The notes: a model not told the origin generated them from the letters alone. DNA of 11,352 nucleotides from an uncultured Clostridia bacterium (GCA_946497265.1 CAMMKL010000045.1:1-11352); one strand, 5' to 3'; counted from the first letter of the stretch, positions 1 to 7,543 are shown. Made by a program: numbers and translations.

Positions 1-585
1 GACAACAGGAACCTCGCATACCCGGAATCCGTTGAGCTTCGCTTGCATAATGGCCGCCGGCTCCGGATAATCCTGGGCATAATGCAGGGAATAATGCTTC
101 GCCATCGCCCGCGAACAGGCACGGAACCCACTTGTGGCATCGGTAATGCGCAGGCCGCAGCAAAGGCGGAGCACACCGCCGATCCAGCGTATTCCCAATC
201 GGCGCATCACAGAAGTCTGAAACCCCTTTTTCTCTATAAAGCGCGAACCGATCACCAGATCCGCCTTACCGTCCAGAATTGGTTGTAGCAGGGCGGGCAG
301 GTATTGCGGATCGTGCTGCCCGTCGCCGTCCATCTGGACTGCAATGTCGTACCCATTTTCTACGGCGTACAGATAACCGCACTGCACGCTTCCGCCAATC
401 CCCAAATTCACCGGCAAATGGATATGGTTGCAACCGAGGGCGCAGAGGATCTCCTCGGTTGAGTCCCGCGAACTATCGTTTACCACCAGATAATCCAAGT
501 CGGGGAACTCCCGGTTGAGGCGGGCTACTACGCCGGCAATATTTTCTTCTTCATTGTAAGCGGGTATTATAATCAATATCTTCAT
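1..585 (-). CDS. DPM1-like family 2 glycosyltransferase, probably polyprenyl-phosphate sugar synthase (3' end beyond window)
   Basis: The frame is open from an ATG at 585 to the window edge (195 codons, C-terminus missing). It begins MKILIIIPAYNEEENI, the nucleotide-sugar entry strand of a GT-A GT2 fold. It then has the DXD metal site inside QMDGDGQHDP (residues 84-93), GSRF (113-116), TDATSGFRA (148-156) and YPEPAAIM near residue 173. This set is typical of the DPM1-like subfamily, which moves a sugar from a nucleotide donor to a polyprenyl phosphate at the cytoplasmic membrane face. The start is supported by AAGGTG (590-595) four bases upstream. It follows the previous GT2 gene after 37 bp, so it is probably in the same transcript. 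Whether the missing C-terminus has membrane helices cannot be seen. The donor sugar is unknown. It could instead be a direct polymer-forming GT2, but the YPEP and TSGFR motifs favour the DPM-like reading. Confidence 0.9.
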   Translation of the reverse strand, partial: MKILIIIPAYNEEENIAGVVARLNREFPDLDYLVVNDSSRDSTEEILCALGCNHIHLPVNLGIGGSVQCGYLYAVENGYDIAVQMDGDGQHDPQYLPALLQPILDGKADLVIGSRFIEKKGFQTSVMRRLGIRWIGGVLRLCCGLRITDATSGFRACSRAMAKHYSLHYAQDYPEPAAIMQAKLNGFRVCEVPVV

Positions 586-622
586 GCTTCACCTTAGATT
601 TCTCGTAGCATTTGCAAATAAG

Positions 623-1426
623 CTATTTTCCTAATTGGTTGCTTTTCTGGCTGGCCGCATACGCTTTTACCAGAAGCTTGGCGACCGGAGAAGGCCAAAA
701 GCGGCGGAACATTTCAAAATCCTCCCCTACACGGGCGTTTTCTCCCAAGACGCGAGAGGTTTCCGAGCCCCCGTGAATACGGTGGCACATGAGCGGTTTG
801 GGACAATAGACAAACGCTCCGGAAAGCCTCGACAGCTTTTCCCACGCCTGCCAATCCACATCGCTTTTGTAGCCGTACGCAAAAATCCGAGAAGGCAGGT
901 TCGGTTTTACAAAGGTAACCGAAGGGCAGCAGATGGGGCAGCCAAAGGAAAGTATCCGGCGGCGAACAAAGCGGCTGCTCTGAAAGCCTCTGTATTTCAA
1001 TGGGGAAAGCATCCGCCTTTTTACCCGCAGCAGCCTGTTTTCCTCCTCTTCCCGGCCGTTTCGCAGCTCGTGATAATCGGAAAAGAAAATCAGAGGGTGC
1101 TTCACCTCATTCACGGCGCGCAAAACGTTCTCCACATAATCCGGCTTATACAGATCATCCTGATGGCAAAGGGTTACTAACGGCGTTCCGGCCTGCGCAT
1201 ATCCGTGATTCCAATCATCCGCAATGCTGGAACGCCCTTTGTTGACCGTCACTGTCAGATGATAGTGTGCAGCGATTTTTTGGATATAATCATTTGGCGT
1301 AGAGGTAGAAACCAATACTTGCCCTTTTACAGACTGGGCGAGCGCTGAACGGATGCTCTCTTCCAGATAGGGGCTCTCGTGATAAGCGCACACAACAAAA
1401 GTGTGATCCTGCGCCGTGTACATCAT
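623..1426 (-). CDS. Family 2 glycosyltransferase (small, single domain)
   Basis: This 267-residue cytoplasmic protein has a GT-A GT2 layout: N-terminal donor-binding strand FVVCAYHESPYLEESI (10-25), a DXD-like metal motif in CHQDD (87-91), and a likely acceptor/catalytic region SDVDWQAWEKL (188-198). The C-terminal MCHRIHGGSETS (213-224) is common at the end of the catalytic domain in this group. It should transfer one sugar from a nucleotide donor to a growing lipid-linked glycan; donor and linkage cannot be told from sequence. The start ATG overlaps the stop of the flippase gene by 4 bp (ATGA), which suggests translational coupling. AAGGGGGG (1433-1440) lies six bases upstream. A second ATG follows directly (1423), so the true protein may begin one residue later. 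No transmembrane helix is evident. Confidence 0.88.
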   Translation of the reverse strand: MMYTAQDHTFVVCAYHESPYLEESIRSALAQSVKGQVLVSTSTPNDYIQKIAAHYHLTVTVNKGRSSIADDWNHGYAQAGTPLVTLCHQDDLYKPDYVENVLRAVNEVKHPLIFFSDYHELRNGREEEENRLLRVKRRMLSPLKYRGFQSSRFVRRRILSFGCPICCPSVTFVKPNLPSRIFAYGYKSDVDWQAWEKLSRLSGAFVYCPKPLMCHRIHGGSETSRVLGENARVGEDFEMFRRFWPSPVAKLLVKAYAASQKSNQLGK

Positions 1427-2700
1427 CGTGATCCCCCCTTTTCCTTGCCATATTTATTCCGATAGCTGAAAAGCAATAACGCACCCCAGAACAGCAAGGT
1501 AATAAACGCCATCAGCGCGGTATACAGCACGCAAGCCCCCATCAGTCCGCAATGGCCAACGACCGGCCGCGCACCCAAGAGGGCGATCAAAAAGGCCGCG
1601 GCATATATATATACCAACGATTTCTGCCGGCGCATTACCGTGATGGCGTAATATAGGATAACGGATGCCGCATTGAAACCGCCTCCCAACAGCAGCATCA
1701 ACAGCTCCGGCAAATAGCCGTCCAGCTTGACGTGGTACAGCATCGAAAGTACCGGAAGCCCCAACCAGGTTCCCACCAGAATGGTTAGTATGGTAAATCC
1801 CAGCACAAAGAGCATCCCGCGGAACACAATTAGCCTAAACTTCTTCCGGTTCCCTATCACCCAGCTTGAAGCCATTGTGGTGAGCAACGGTTTAAAAGCA
1901 AACCCGGTAAATAAATTGATGACAAAGTTCGGCATAAACAGGATGCCGAAATAAGTGATCATCTCCTCCGGCAGCAGGCTCCGGATGGCTAGTCGCGGCG
2001 CAGTGCTGATATATTGCAGCATAAAGGTGCCCGCACACAAAGGAAAGCACACGGTCAAAAGTTTTTTAAGGGGCGGCCAGGAAAACGACGGCCGCAGCTT
2101 TACAAACTCGCGCGCCTCGGGGATATTAAACAACACCAATCCCACAGCCGCTGCGCAAATAGCCAACAGCGTGGAAAACAGCATATTCCGGTTGATAAGC
2201 AACGTAATAACAAATACAGAAGTGGAAAGCACCACCCGCAGCGTGAGCGCGCGGCCCGCAATGTCAAGCCTTCCACGCTGCTGAAACATCCCATGGAACA
2301 CATCTTCCAAGGCATCAAACAGCTTATAGGTACATAATAAAAAAATCAAACAGGCGTCTTGTTCAGTATAACCTCCCAACAGGATAAACAACGCCGCGCC
2401 CAGCATCATGGCAGCGCCCGTCACAAACCGGGAAGCAAGATAAGTCCCAAATGGAAACGTCTCTTTGACATCGGTCGCCTGGTAGGGGCGCATCTCATAG
2501 CCGCCCAGTGTTAAAAGCTGCTGCGCTAGCGGATAAGCAAACAGGAAAATCCCTGCCCGAACCTCGCCGAACAGACGGGTCACCACAACTTGCAGTACCA
2601 AGGTAGCAAGCGCGTTGACCCCGCTTCCCAACATATTCCAAAAAAATATTTTTCTTTGAAAATCCAGCTCCTCACCGAGCAGGTACCTTTTTAATTTCAT
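1423..2700 (-). CDS. Polysaccharide flippase, MOP/MATE superfamily (Wzx/TacF-like)
   Basis: This 425-residue very hydrophobic protein has about 12 predicted membrane segments by eye (near residues 20-42, 48-66, 90-110, 115-131, 153-170, 173-192, 214-232, 250-268, 291-312, 330-352, 361-377 and 385-412). The amphipathic N-terminus, the SGVNALATLVLQVVVTRLFG stretch (26-45) and the central APRLAIRSLLPEEMITYFGI region (234-253), ending a few residues before FMPNFVINL, match Firmicute polysaccharide flippases of the kind annotated Wzx or TacF. These move polyprenyl-linked saccharides across the cytoplasmic membrane. Length is normal for the family. GGAGGA (2705-2710) with five-base spacing sets the ATG. 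A 133-bp gap separates it from the upstream LicD gene, and it overlaps the downstream GT2 gene by 4 bp. Because an ABC exporter is encoded in the same cluster, this protein may serve a side-chain or second-glycan pathway rather than the main polymer. Substrate is not predictable. Confidence 0.86.
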   Translation of the reverse strand: MKLKRYLLGEELDFQRKIFFWNMLGSGVNALATLVLQVVVTRLFGEVRAGIFLFAYPLAQQLLTLGGYEMRPYQATDVKETFPFGTYLASRFVTGAAMMLGAALFILLGGYTEQDACLIFLLCTYKLFDALEDVFHGMFQQRGRLDIAGRALTLRVVLSTSVFVITLLINRNMLFSTLLAICAAAVGLVLFNIPEAREFVKLRPSFSWPPLKKLLTVCFPLCAGTFMLQYISTAPRLAIRSLLPEEMITYFGILFMPNFVINLFTGFAFKPLLTTMASSWVIGNRKKFRLIVFRGMLFVLGFTILTILVGTWLGLPVLSMLYHVKLDGYLPELLMLLLGGGFNAASVILYYAITVMRRQKSLVYIYAAAFLIALLGARPVVGHCGLMGACVLYTALMAFITLLFWGALLLFSYRNKYGKEKGGSR

Positions 2701-2762
2701 TTTTTCCTCCGGCTGCTGCGGTCCGGCGCTCGCTATTGAACGGCCGAACCTTATCTTACCAC

Positions 2763-2787
2763 AAAGAGCGAAACAGAGCTGCTCTTT
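2763..2787. other. Hairpin in the 133-bp LicD-flippase gap
   Basis: AAAGAGC (2763-2769) is matched by GCTCTTT (2781-2787), giving a 7-bp stem with an 11-nt loop. On the plus strand it is followed by two more Ts, so it is terminator-like for plus-strand transcripts. On the minus strand, the direction of the genes, the stem is followed by only G-T-G-G after the Ts, so it would be a weak terminator or attenuator at best. A nested AGAGC-A-GCTCT pairing is an alternative fold. Just downstream on the minus strand lies TGGTAAGAT (2753-2761), like an extended -10 box, but I find no good -35. The rest of the gap (2701-2833) shows nothing else. Confidence 0.3.
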
Positions 2788-2833
2788 TTACTCGCCTGCC
2801 CTTCACTCCATCCAACATCTGGCACGAAGGGGT

Positions 2834-3700
2834 CTAAGCGTGGGTTGTTGCGGACTTATCCTCCTCCAGCTGCAGAGCAAACGGGCAGTGATTCCTTCTT
2901 TGTTCCTCCGGAGGGAGCTGCATATAATCCCCATAGGTATTTTCCAACATTTTTCGCAAACAGCGCGGGAAGCAGACCATCTCCCCCTCGAATTCCAGAC
3001 GGAGGGGAGGGTTAAGTTCTTCTATCTCTATGATATGGGAATAGGGGTTTGTGTCACACAAATAGCCGATCCGTCCGGTACCGGCTTCCAGATGAAGCAT
3101 ACTGGCCGCCCGGCATTTCCGGTACAGCCACCGTTTGGAGACCCCGAATACCCGCATACCGTAATGCACGGCCGCGCACGCAGTCTGCAAGACCCGCGCC
3201 TTCCAGCCGGACACGGGCAGCACGGGATGCGGGATGCTGCGCAGGATCAGCAGCTTGCTCCACAGCCAGGCGCTGCGGGCCTGGCGCCGAAGCGCCCGGT
3301 CGTCGTCCGGCAAGGTATCAAAAGCGTATATATCCAGAAAAACACCCAACGGGCAGTCGATATCCTTGAGGGGTTCTTCTACAAAAACGGTGCCTCGTTT
3401 GCACCAGCGGGTTGTCATCAGGGGAAAATTTTCTTCCTCTTCCGCATTGACCACAAAATATCTGTCCTCATATTCTTCTTTGGCGATGCGCAAAAACGCT
3501 TCATAGTCGGCGCGCGGCAGCCCCACGTCAATGTCGTCGTCCCAGGGGATAAAGCCCTTATGCCGCAGCGCCCCAATCCCCGTACCGGCAAAAGCAAAGT
3601 ACGTCAGGCCGTGCCCCTCGCACAGGGCGATAAAATCTTTCAGGACGGAAAGCTCCGTCTGCTGCACCCTGCGCAGCAAGTCCGGGTCGTATTCTTTCAT
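2834..3700 (-). CDS. LicD family protein (phosphotransferase / nucleotidyltransferase fold)
   Basis: This 288-residue cytoplasmic protein has the full LicD signature: GIGALRHKGF (41-50) followed by PWDDDIDVG (52-60) with the acidic cluster D54-D58, then FLDIYAFD (121-128). The C-terminal LEFEGE (235-240), FPRCL (244-248), NTYGDYM (254-260) and LPPEEQR (262-268) complete the pattern. Family members transfer phosphorylated groups, classically phosphocholine from CDP-choline onto teichoic acid or lipopolysaccharide sugars; others are thought to use different phospho-donors. No choline uptake, choline kinase or CTP:phosphocholine cytidylyltransferase gene is in the window, so the group transferred is unknown. 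GGGAGGAG (3708-3715) is seven bases before the ATG. It starts 30 bp after the DUF2142 gene and fits the same operon. It probably decorates the glycan with a phosphodiester-linked substituent (inference). Confidence 0.92.
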   Translation of the reverse strand: MKEYDPDLLRRVQQTELSVLKDFIALCEGHGLTYFAFAGTGIGALRHKGFIPWDDDIDVGLPRADYEAFLRIAKEEYEDRYFVVNAEEEENFPLMTTRWCKRGTVFVEEPLKDIDCPLGVFLDIYAFDTLPDDDRALRRQARSAWLWSKLLILRSIPHPVLPVSGWKARVLQTACAAVHYGMRVFGVSKRWLYRKCRAASMLHLEAGTGRIGYLCDTNPYSHIIEIEELNPPLRLEFEGEMVCFPRCLRKMLENTYGDYMQLPPEEQRRNHCPFALQLEEDKSATTHA

Positions 3701-3730
3701 AACTCGTCTCCTCCCACAATGGTTTCCGCC

Positions 3731-5620
3731 TTATAGGAGGAAAACGCCGATGATCTGATGATAAAGGGCATACACCGATATTCCGCCCGCAGCCCCAAGG
3801 GTAAGCACGTGATACGCCCCCTCAGGGATGCGGCATCTGATCCGCCGGGTATGAAGGAGCAGATACAGCGGAACCAACAGCGGCAGGTAATACCTCGCCT
3901 GCACCCCGTTGATCTGCGGCAAGCCTACCGGGGTAAAGGAAAGATAGAGCGCCGTCCAAATGAGCGCAACCACCGCCGTGAGGGCTACCACCAGCCAGAT
4001 TTTTACCCGTCGGGGCAGCTCAGTCGCCTCTGAGTGGTCGGTAAGCAATACAAACACCAGCAGGATGAGCGTGACGGCCTGCGCGTTGTAACTATCGACA
4101 ATGCCAAGATAAGCCAAATCGAGGGTGACCGACGGGCCTATTGTAAAGTTAAACAAGTTGCTTCCCACGCTTTGCAGGAGTAGGCCCAGGTAGGCAAAGG
4201 GATGGCCCAAAATCACACCAAGCTGCTTTGCCGTGGACGTATCCCCGCCGCGTAAATCCCCAACCTCGGAAGGGTTCGTGAGGGTCGGCAGGACAAAGGT
4301 GCCCATCATCAGCAAAAACAACAGCAGCGCCGCCCCTCGGAAAAGCCAAAGCTGCCGTTTGCCCCCAAACTTTTCTTGCGGCAAAAGCAGGACAAGAAGC
4401 AGAAGGGGAATATACACCGCCTTAGGGAAACTTGCAAATACCATCGCCCCCAACATCAGGGCGGCCCGGCGAAATGTAAGCGTTCGCTGCGGGTGAAGCA
4501 TTTCGTCCAAAAAAGCAGCAAATCCCAGAAGCAAAAAAGCGAACACCACTGCATCGTACGTATAAGAAGCGGCGATAAACAGCGGCGTGGGCAACAGCCC
4601 CAACACCGAAGCGATGCGCTTTCCCGTGGGGAGCAGCTTGACCGCGAAAAACATAACAAAAGCATACATCAAAAGGTTGCCCAGCCTTCCCAGCATGTAA
4701 CAAAGGGCAAACGGAAAATGGAAAAGGTCGGCCATCCCGTAAAGCAGTGCCTGCGGCAGATACGCCAGGCGCGTATATGGGACAACCGCCGGCTTTTCGG
4801 TGATCTGGGCCAAATTTTGTTCGTCATTGGCCGACTGCAAATGTGCAAACAGATCCTGCTGCTCTTCCCAGGTATCCGCCCCTTTTGGAAAAGTAAGATC
4901 CCGGGTTTCGGCAGCGGCCAGCGTCCAGTAAGCCTTGGAACCCGCAAATACCTGAGAGGTCTCTACGGTATGCTTGTAATGGATCTGTTCATCCCAGGAG
5001 GAAAAGCCGATCGGGGCCGCCGCCACATAGCCTACACCGATGCAAAGGCAGAGTGCCAGGAAACCGATCTCCACCCGGCGGGCGACCAGGGCGCGGAACG
5101 CGATCAAAAAATAAGCGGCGCCCAGCGTTACAAAAGTACACAACAAGCGGATCCAATTTACTGATAGTATATTCCTGGTTTGTATATACGTAATTGAGGT
5201 GCCTTTCGGCACCTCTAACGTAATCGAGGAAGCTGAGCAGCCTATTTTCTGCACCGACCGTCCAAGCTTTGTGGAATTTACATCCTGTAGCTCGAATACT
5301 GCGGAATTGCCGTATCGGTCAAAGCCCGCCACCTCCAACAAGGCGGTAAAATCGCTTTCCCCTTGGTACCCGTATTCCAGCTTATCAACATATTCCCCGG
5401 ATAGGGGCAGCCTAAGGCTCGCACCGTCGCATTCGGCCAGCAGAGCGCCGTCCCGCAGGGAAAAACCGTTTTTTTCCAATCCCTCCAGCGTAAACGGCTG
5501 GGTTCCGGTCTGGTTACCGAGCAGGTGCCACTGAAAACCTACCAGTTCAACCGCAATTGATAATATCGCCAGTATCAAAACAGCAACCGTATGTTTTAAC
5601 GCTTGTTTCTTCAAATCCAT
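3731..5620 (-). CDS. DUF2142 polytopic membrane protein, probable GT-C type glycosyltransferase
   Basis: This is a 629-residue membrane protein. One helix (11-28) is followed by about 120 mostly non-membrane residues (30-155) rich in short beta-like segments, presumably extracytoplasmic. About ten further helices follow from residue 156. Family hallmarks are the acidic loop SSWDEQIHYKH (207-217, D210/E211), SYTYDAVVFA (352-361), KAVYIPLLLL (400-409) and GVQARYYLPLLVPL (572-585). DUF2142 proteins are uncharacterised, but an acidic pair in the first large loop and many helices match GT-C enzymes that use lipid-phosphate sugar donors outside the cytoplasm. That activity is inference. The frame is open upstream to 5773, but that would overlap the GT2 gene and lacks a ribosome site. 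The ATG at 5620 has AGGAG only one base away (5622-5626); a TTG at 5614 would have seven-base spacing and shorten the protein by two residues. The 71-bp gap upstream holds a small TCAGT/ACTGA hairpin (5653-5666). Confidence 0.85.
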   Translation of the reverse strand: MDLKKQALKHTVAVLILAILSIAVELVGFQWHLLGNQTGTQPFTLEGLEKNGFSLRDGALLAECDGASLRLPLSGEYVDKLEYGYQGESDFTALLEVAGFDRYGNSAVFELQDVNSTKLGRSVQKIGCSASSITLEVPKGTSITYIQTRNILSVNWIRLLCTFVTLGAAYFLIAFRALVARRVEIGFLALCLCIGVGYVAAAPIGFSSWDEQIHYKHTVETSQVFAGSKAYWTLAAAETRDLTFPKGADTWEEQQDLFAHLQSANDEQNLAQITEKPAVVPYTRLAYLPQALLYGMADLFHFPFALCYMLGRLGNLLMYAFVMFFAVKLLPTGKRIASVLGLLPTPLFIAASYTYDAVVFAFLLLGFAAFLDEMLHPQRTLTFRRAALMLGAMVFASFPKAVYIPLLLLVLLLPQEKFGGKRQLWLFRGAALLLFLLMMGTFVLPTLTNPSEVGDLRGGDTSTAKQLGVILGHPFAYLGLLLQSVGSNLFNFTIGPSVTLDLAYLGIVDSYNAQAVTLILLVFVLLTDHSEATELPRRVKIWLVVALTAVVALIWTALYLSFTPVGLPQINGVQARYYLPLLVPLYLLLHTRRIRCRIPEGAYHVLTLGAAGGISVYALYHQIIGVFLL

Positions 5621-5621
5621 T

Positions 5622-5626
5622 CTCCT
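5622..5626 (-). promoter_or_regulatory. Ribosome binding site of the DUF2142 gene with ambiguous start
   Basis: Minus-strand AGGAG stands one base from the ATG at 5620 and seven bases from an in-frame TTG at 5614. Other genes here use 4-9 base spacing, so the TTG deserves consideration. The encoded protein differs by only two residues. Confidence 0.55.
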
Positions 5627-5691
5627 GTCCGCGGGGGAAAACTCCCGTTTTTTCAGTGGAAACTGAGCGATCCGGCGTTGGCCTACCGGGA

Positions 5692-7485
5692 TTACCGCAG
5701 AATAAAATCTTCCCGGTCCGGGGAAAAATTGGGGTTGTAATAGGGGTCGCCCAATTCCATCATAGAGCTCCAACGGCGGGTAAACAATCCCCGGTCAATG
5801 CTGCGTTGTTTGCGCTGCTCCTTATTAAGAAGGGGAACCGACCGCTCCGTATGATACAATTCGGCAAAGGGCGTATACACAACCAGCAGTTTTTCTTCCC
5901 GAATACGCAGGCAGAGATCCACATCGGCAAAACGGAGCAAATAGTCTTCATCGAAGCCGCCCAATGAGTCGAACACTGATTTTTTCACCATCATGCAGGC
6001 GGAAGAAACCGCGCTTAAATCCTGGGCATAACAAAGGCGGCCCATATAACCTACATTTTTCCGGTCTACCCGGTGATGAGGGCGCCCGGCGGAACCCATA
6101 ATCCCAACGACGATCCCGGCGTGCTCTACCGTATCGTTCGGATAATAAAGTTTCGCGCCTACCGCGCCCACGTCGTCCCTTTGGGCGTACATCAGCAGCT
6201 CTTCCATCCACCCCTTGGTGATCACCTGGGTGTCGCTGTGTAAAAAGGCAAAGTATTCGCCCGAAGCTTCCTTTGCTCCAAAGTTACATGCCTGGGCATA
6301 GTAGCATTCGCCGGCCTCATACGTAACAATCCGCACCTTCTCCTGCCGCTCCAGTTCTTTGTAAATGCGTAGCATCTGGCCGTCGGTGCTGTTGTTTTCG
6401 ACGATAATAATCTCGTAATTGGGGTACGTGCTCTTGTTTAGAATACTTTTGACGCAACGGGCCAGCTCCTTCGGCCCGTTCCGGCTGGGGATGATAATCG
6501 AAATCTTGGGGTTCCCTTGGATTTGATAGGCGATACGGTAAGTTGCCACAAGATTAGGAATGGGGGTCGCCTTGGCATCAATTCCCAAACGGTCCAGATG
6601 ATCCTGCACCGCCGCGCAGCCGGCCGTGACGCAATAGGGTTTCACGCTGATGTCGCTGGCCACCGATCCCTCGTGGCTGCGCCAAAAATACAGCACTTTC
6701 GGGATGTGCGCAATGTTTTTGGCCTGTTCCGTCAAGCGCAGCACCAGATCGAAATCCTGGCTGCCGTCAAACGCTTCCCGGAAGCCCCCGGTTTTTTCGA
6801 GCAGCTTCTTATCAAATACGGTAAAATGGCAGATATAATTGTTGGCGCGCAGGGTATCAATGGCAAAATCGGGCTTGCAGTGTATGGAAATGGGATGCTC
6901 AATATCTTTTTCAAAGGTTAACTCGTCGGTATAGATAAAATCGGCTTCCTGCAGGGTGATGGCCTCCATCGCCTCAAACAAGGCTGCAGGATGAAGCAGG
7001 TCGTCATGGTCGAATAGGGCGATGTAATCGCCGTCCGCCATTTCAATACATCGGTTGCTGTTACCGGATATCCCCTCGTTCGTTTCCAGCTTTTTGTATT
7101 TGATCCGCGGGTCCCGTTCGGCGTATTCCTGGGCGATTTCCCCTACATAGGCGTGCCCTTCGTCGCTGCCGTCCGCCAGGCAGAGCTGCCAGCCGCTGTA
7201 CGTCTGGTCAAGCACCGAATCGATCATTTCCCTTAAATATTGTTCCGGTGTGTTGTAAAGTGGAACCAAAATACTAATGGTAATGTACCGGTCGAACACC
7301 GTATTCTTTTGTTCTTGTTTTTCCGCCTCCGAAAGCTTATATTGATGGACAAAACTTTTCGAGCCGCGCATGCTTGCCAAACGGAAGCGTACCTTCTGTA
7401 TGGTGGCGCGCAGGCCGTTTTCCTGCAGGCTGACGGCCGCCTTTTTGGCCAGTGTTACAAAACCGGGCATATTTTTGTTTTCCAT
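5692..7485 (-). CDS. Tandem-domain family 2 glycosyltransferase
   Basis: This 597-residue protein has two GT-A GT2 domains after a roughly 65-residue basic N-terminal lead. Domain 1 (about 69-290) has SILVPLYNTP (71-80), the metal motif FDHDD (158-162) and GSQDFDLVLR (241-250). Domain 2 (about 327-560) has ISIIIPSRN (328-336), VENNSTD (362-368), a DXD-position LHSDT (415-419), HAGIV (455-459) and FADVDLCLR (519-527). The C-terminus NPNFSPDREDF is typical of this two-domain type, which is common in Firmicute and rhamnan-type polysaccharide loci. It probably adds two successive sugars, or acts as an alternating polymerase, on a lipid-linked chain in the cytoplasm. Rhamnose from the Rml genes is a plausible donor (inference). 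In domain 2 the usual acidic/Asn residues before the final Asp are H-S, so metal binding may differ. GGGAGG lies seven bases before the ATG at 7485. The leader holds a strong hairpin (7503-7543). Confidence 0.93.
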   Translation of the reverse strand: MENKNMPGFVTLAKKAAVSLQENGLRATIQKVRFRLASMRGSKSFVHQYKLSEAEKQEQKNTVFDRYITISILVPLYNTPEQYLREMIDSVLDQTYSGWQLCLADGSDEGHAYVGEIAQEYAERDPRIKYKKLETNEGISGNSNRCIEMADGDYIALFDHDDLLHPAALFEAMEAITLQEADFIYTDELTFEKDIEHPISIHCKPDFAIDTLRANNYICHFTVFDKKLLEKTGGFREAFDGSQDFDLVLRLTEQAKNIAHIPKVLYFWRSHEGSVASDISVKPYCVTAGCAAVQDHLDRLGIDAKATPIPNLVATYRIAYQIQGNPKISIIIPSRNGPKELARCVKSILNKSTYPNYEIIIVENNSTDGQMLRIYKELERQEKVRIVTYEAGECYYAQACNFGAKEASGEYFAFLHSDTQVITKGWMEELLMYAQRDDVGAVGAKLYYPNDTVEHAGIVVGIMGSAGRPHHRVDRKNVGYMGRLCYAQDLSAVSSACMMVKKSVFDSLGGFDEDYLLRFADVDLCLRIREEKLLVVYTPFAELYHTERSVPLLNKEQRKQRSIDRGLFTRRWSSMMELGDPYYNPNFSPDREDFILR

Positions 7486-7502
7486 ATGATAACCTCCCGA
7501 AC

Positions 7503-7543
7503 GGCAACCGCCATAGTTGAAAAGCTATGGCTTCCCGGTTGCC
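7503..7543 (-). promoter_or_regulatory. Two-part hairpin in the leader of the tandem GT2 gene
   Basis: GGCAACCG (7503-7510) pairs perfectly with CGGTTGCC (7536-7543). Directly inside, CCATAG (7511-7516) pairs with CTATGG (7525-7530). A five-base one-sided bulge (7531-7535) separates the two stems. The inner stem can extend by a T-G and a T-A pair, leaving a four-base loop (GAAA on plus, TTTC on minus). It is in the 119-bp gap between the ABC ATPase and the GT2 gene, and ends about 10 bases before the GGGAGG ribosome site. No T-run follows on the minus strand, so it is not a normal intrinsic terminator for the operon. It may be an mRNA processing or stabilising element, a regulator binding site, or a small palindromic repeat. 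The rest of the gap (7544-7604) shows no convincing promoter. Confidence 0.55.

Noticed and set aside
2840..3736. 298-codon plus-strand open frame
   Set aside because: It lies antisense to the LicD gene with its full signature. The composition is Arg/Gln/Pro-rich, as expected of a shadow frame.
4376..5164. 262-codon plus-strand open frame
   Set aside because: It is the complement of membrane helices in the DUF2142 gene, giving a Lys/Arg/Gln-rich translation without any motif.
5653..5666. Terminator between the tandem GT2 and DUF2142 genes
   Set aside because: The TCAGT/ACTGA stem is only 5 bp and is followed on the minus strand by A residues rather than a T-run.
5621..5773. 51-residue N-terminal extension of the DUF2142 protein
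   Set aside because: It would overlap the end of the tandem GT2 gene by about 80 bases, has no ribosome site, and adds a stretch with no membrane or family character before the obvious first helix.
7503..7543. Cyclic-di-GMP class I (GEMM) riboswitch
   Set aside because: The closing stem and a GAAA loop on the plus strand look alike at first sight, but the conserved second helix and the GGGACGCAAAGC-type core are absent, and it would face away from the genes.
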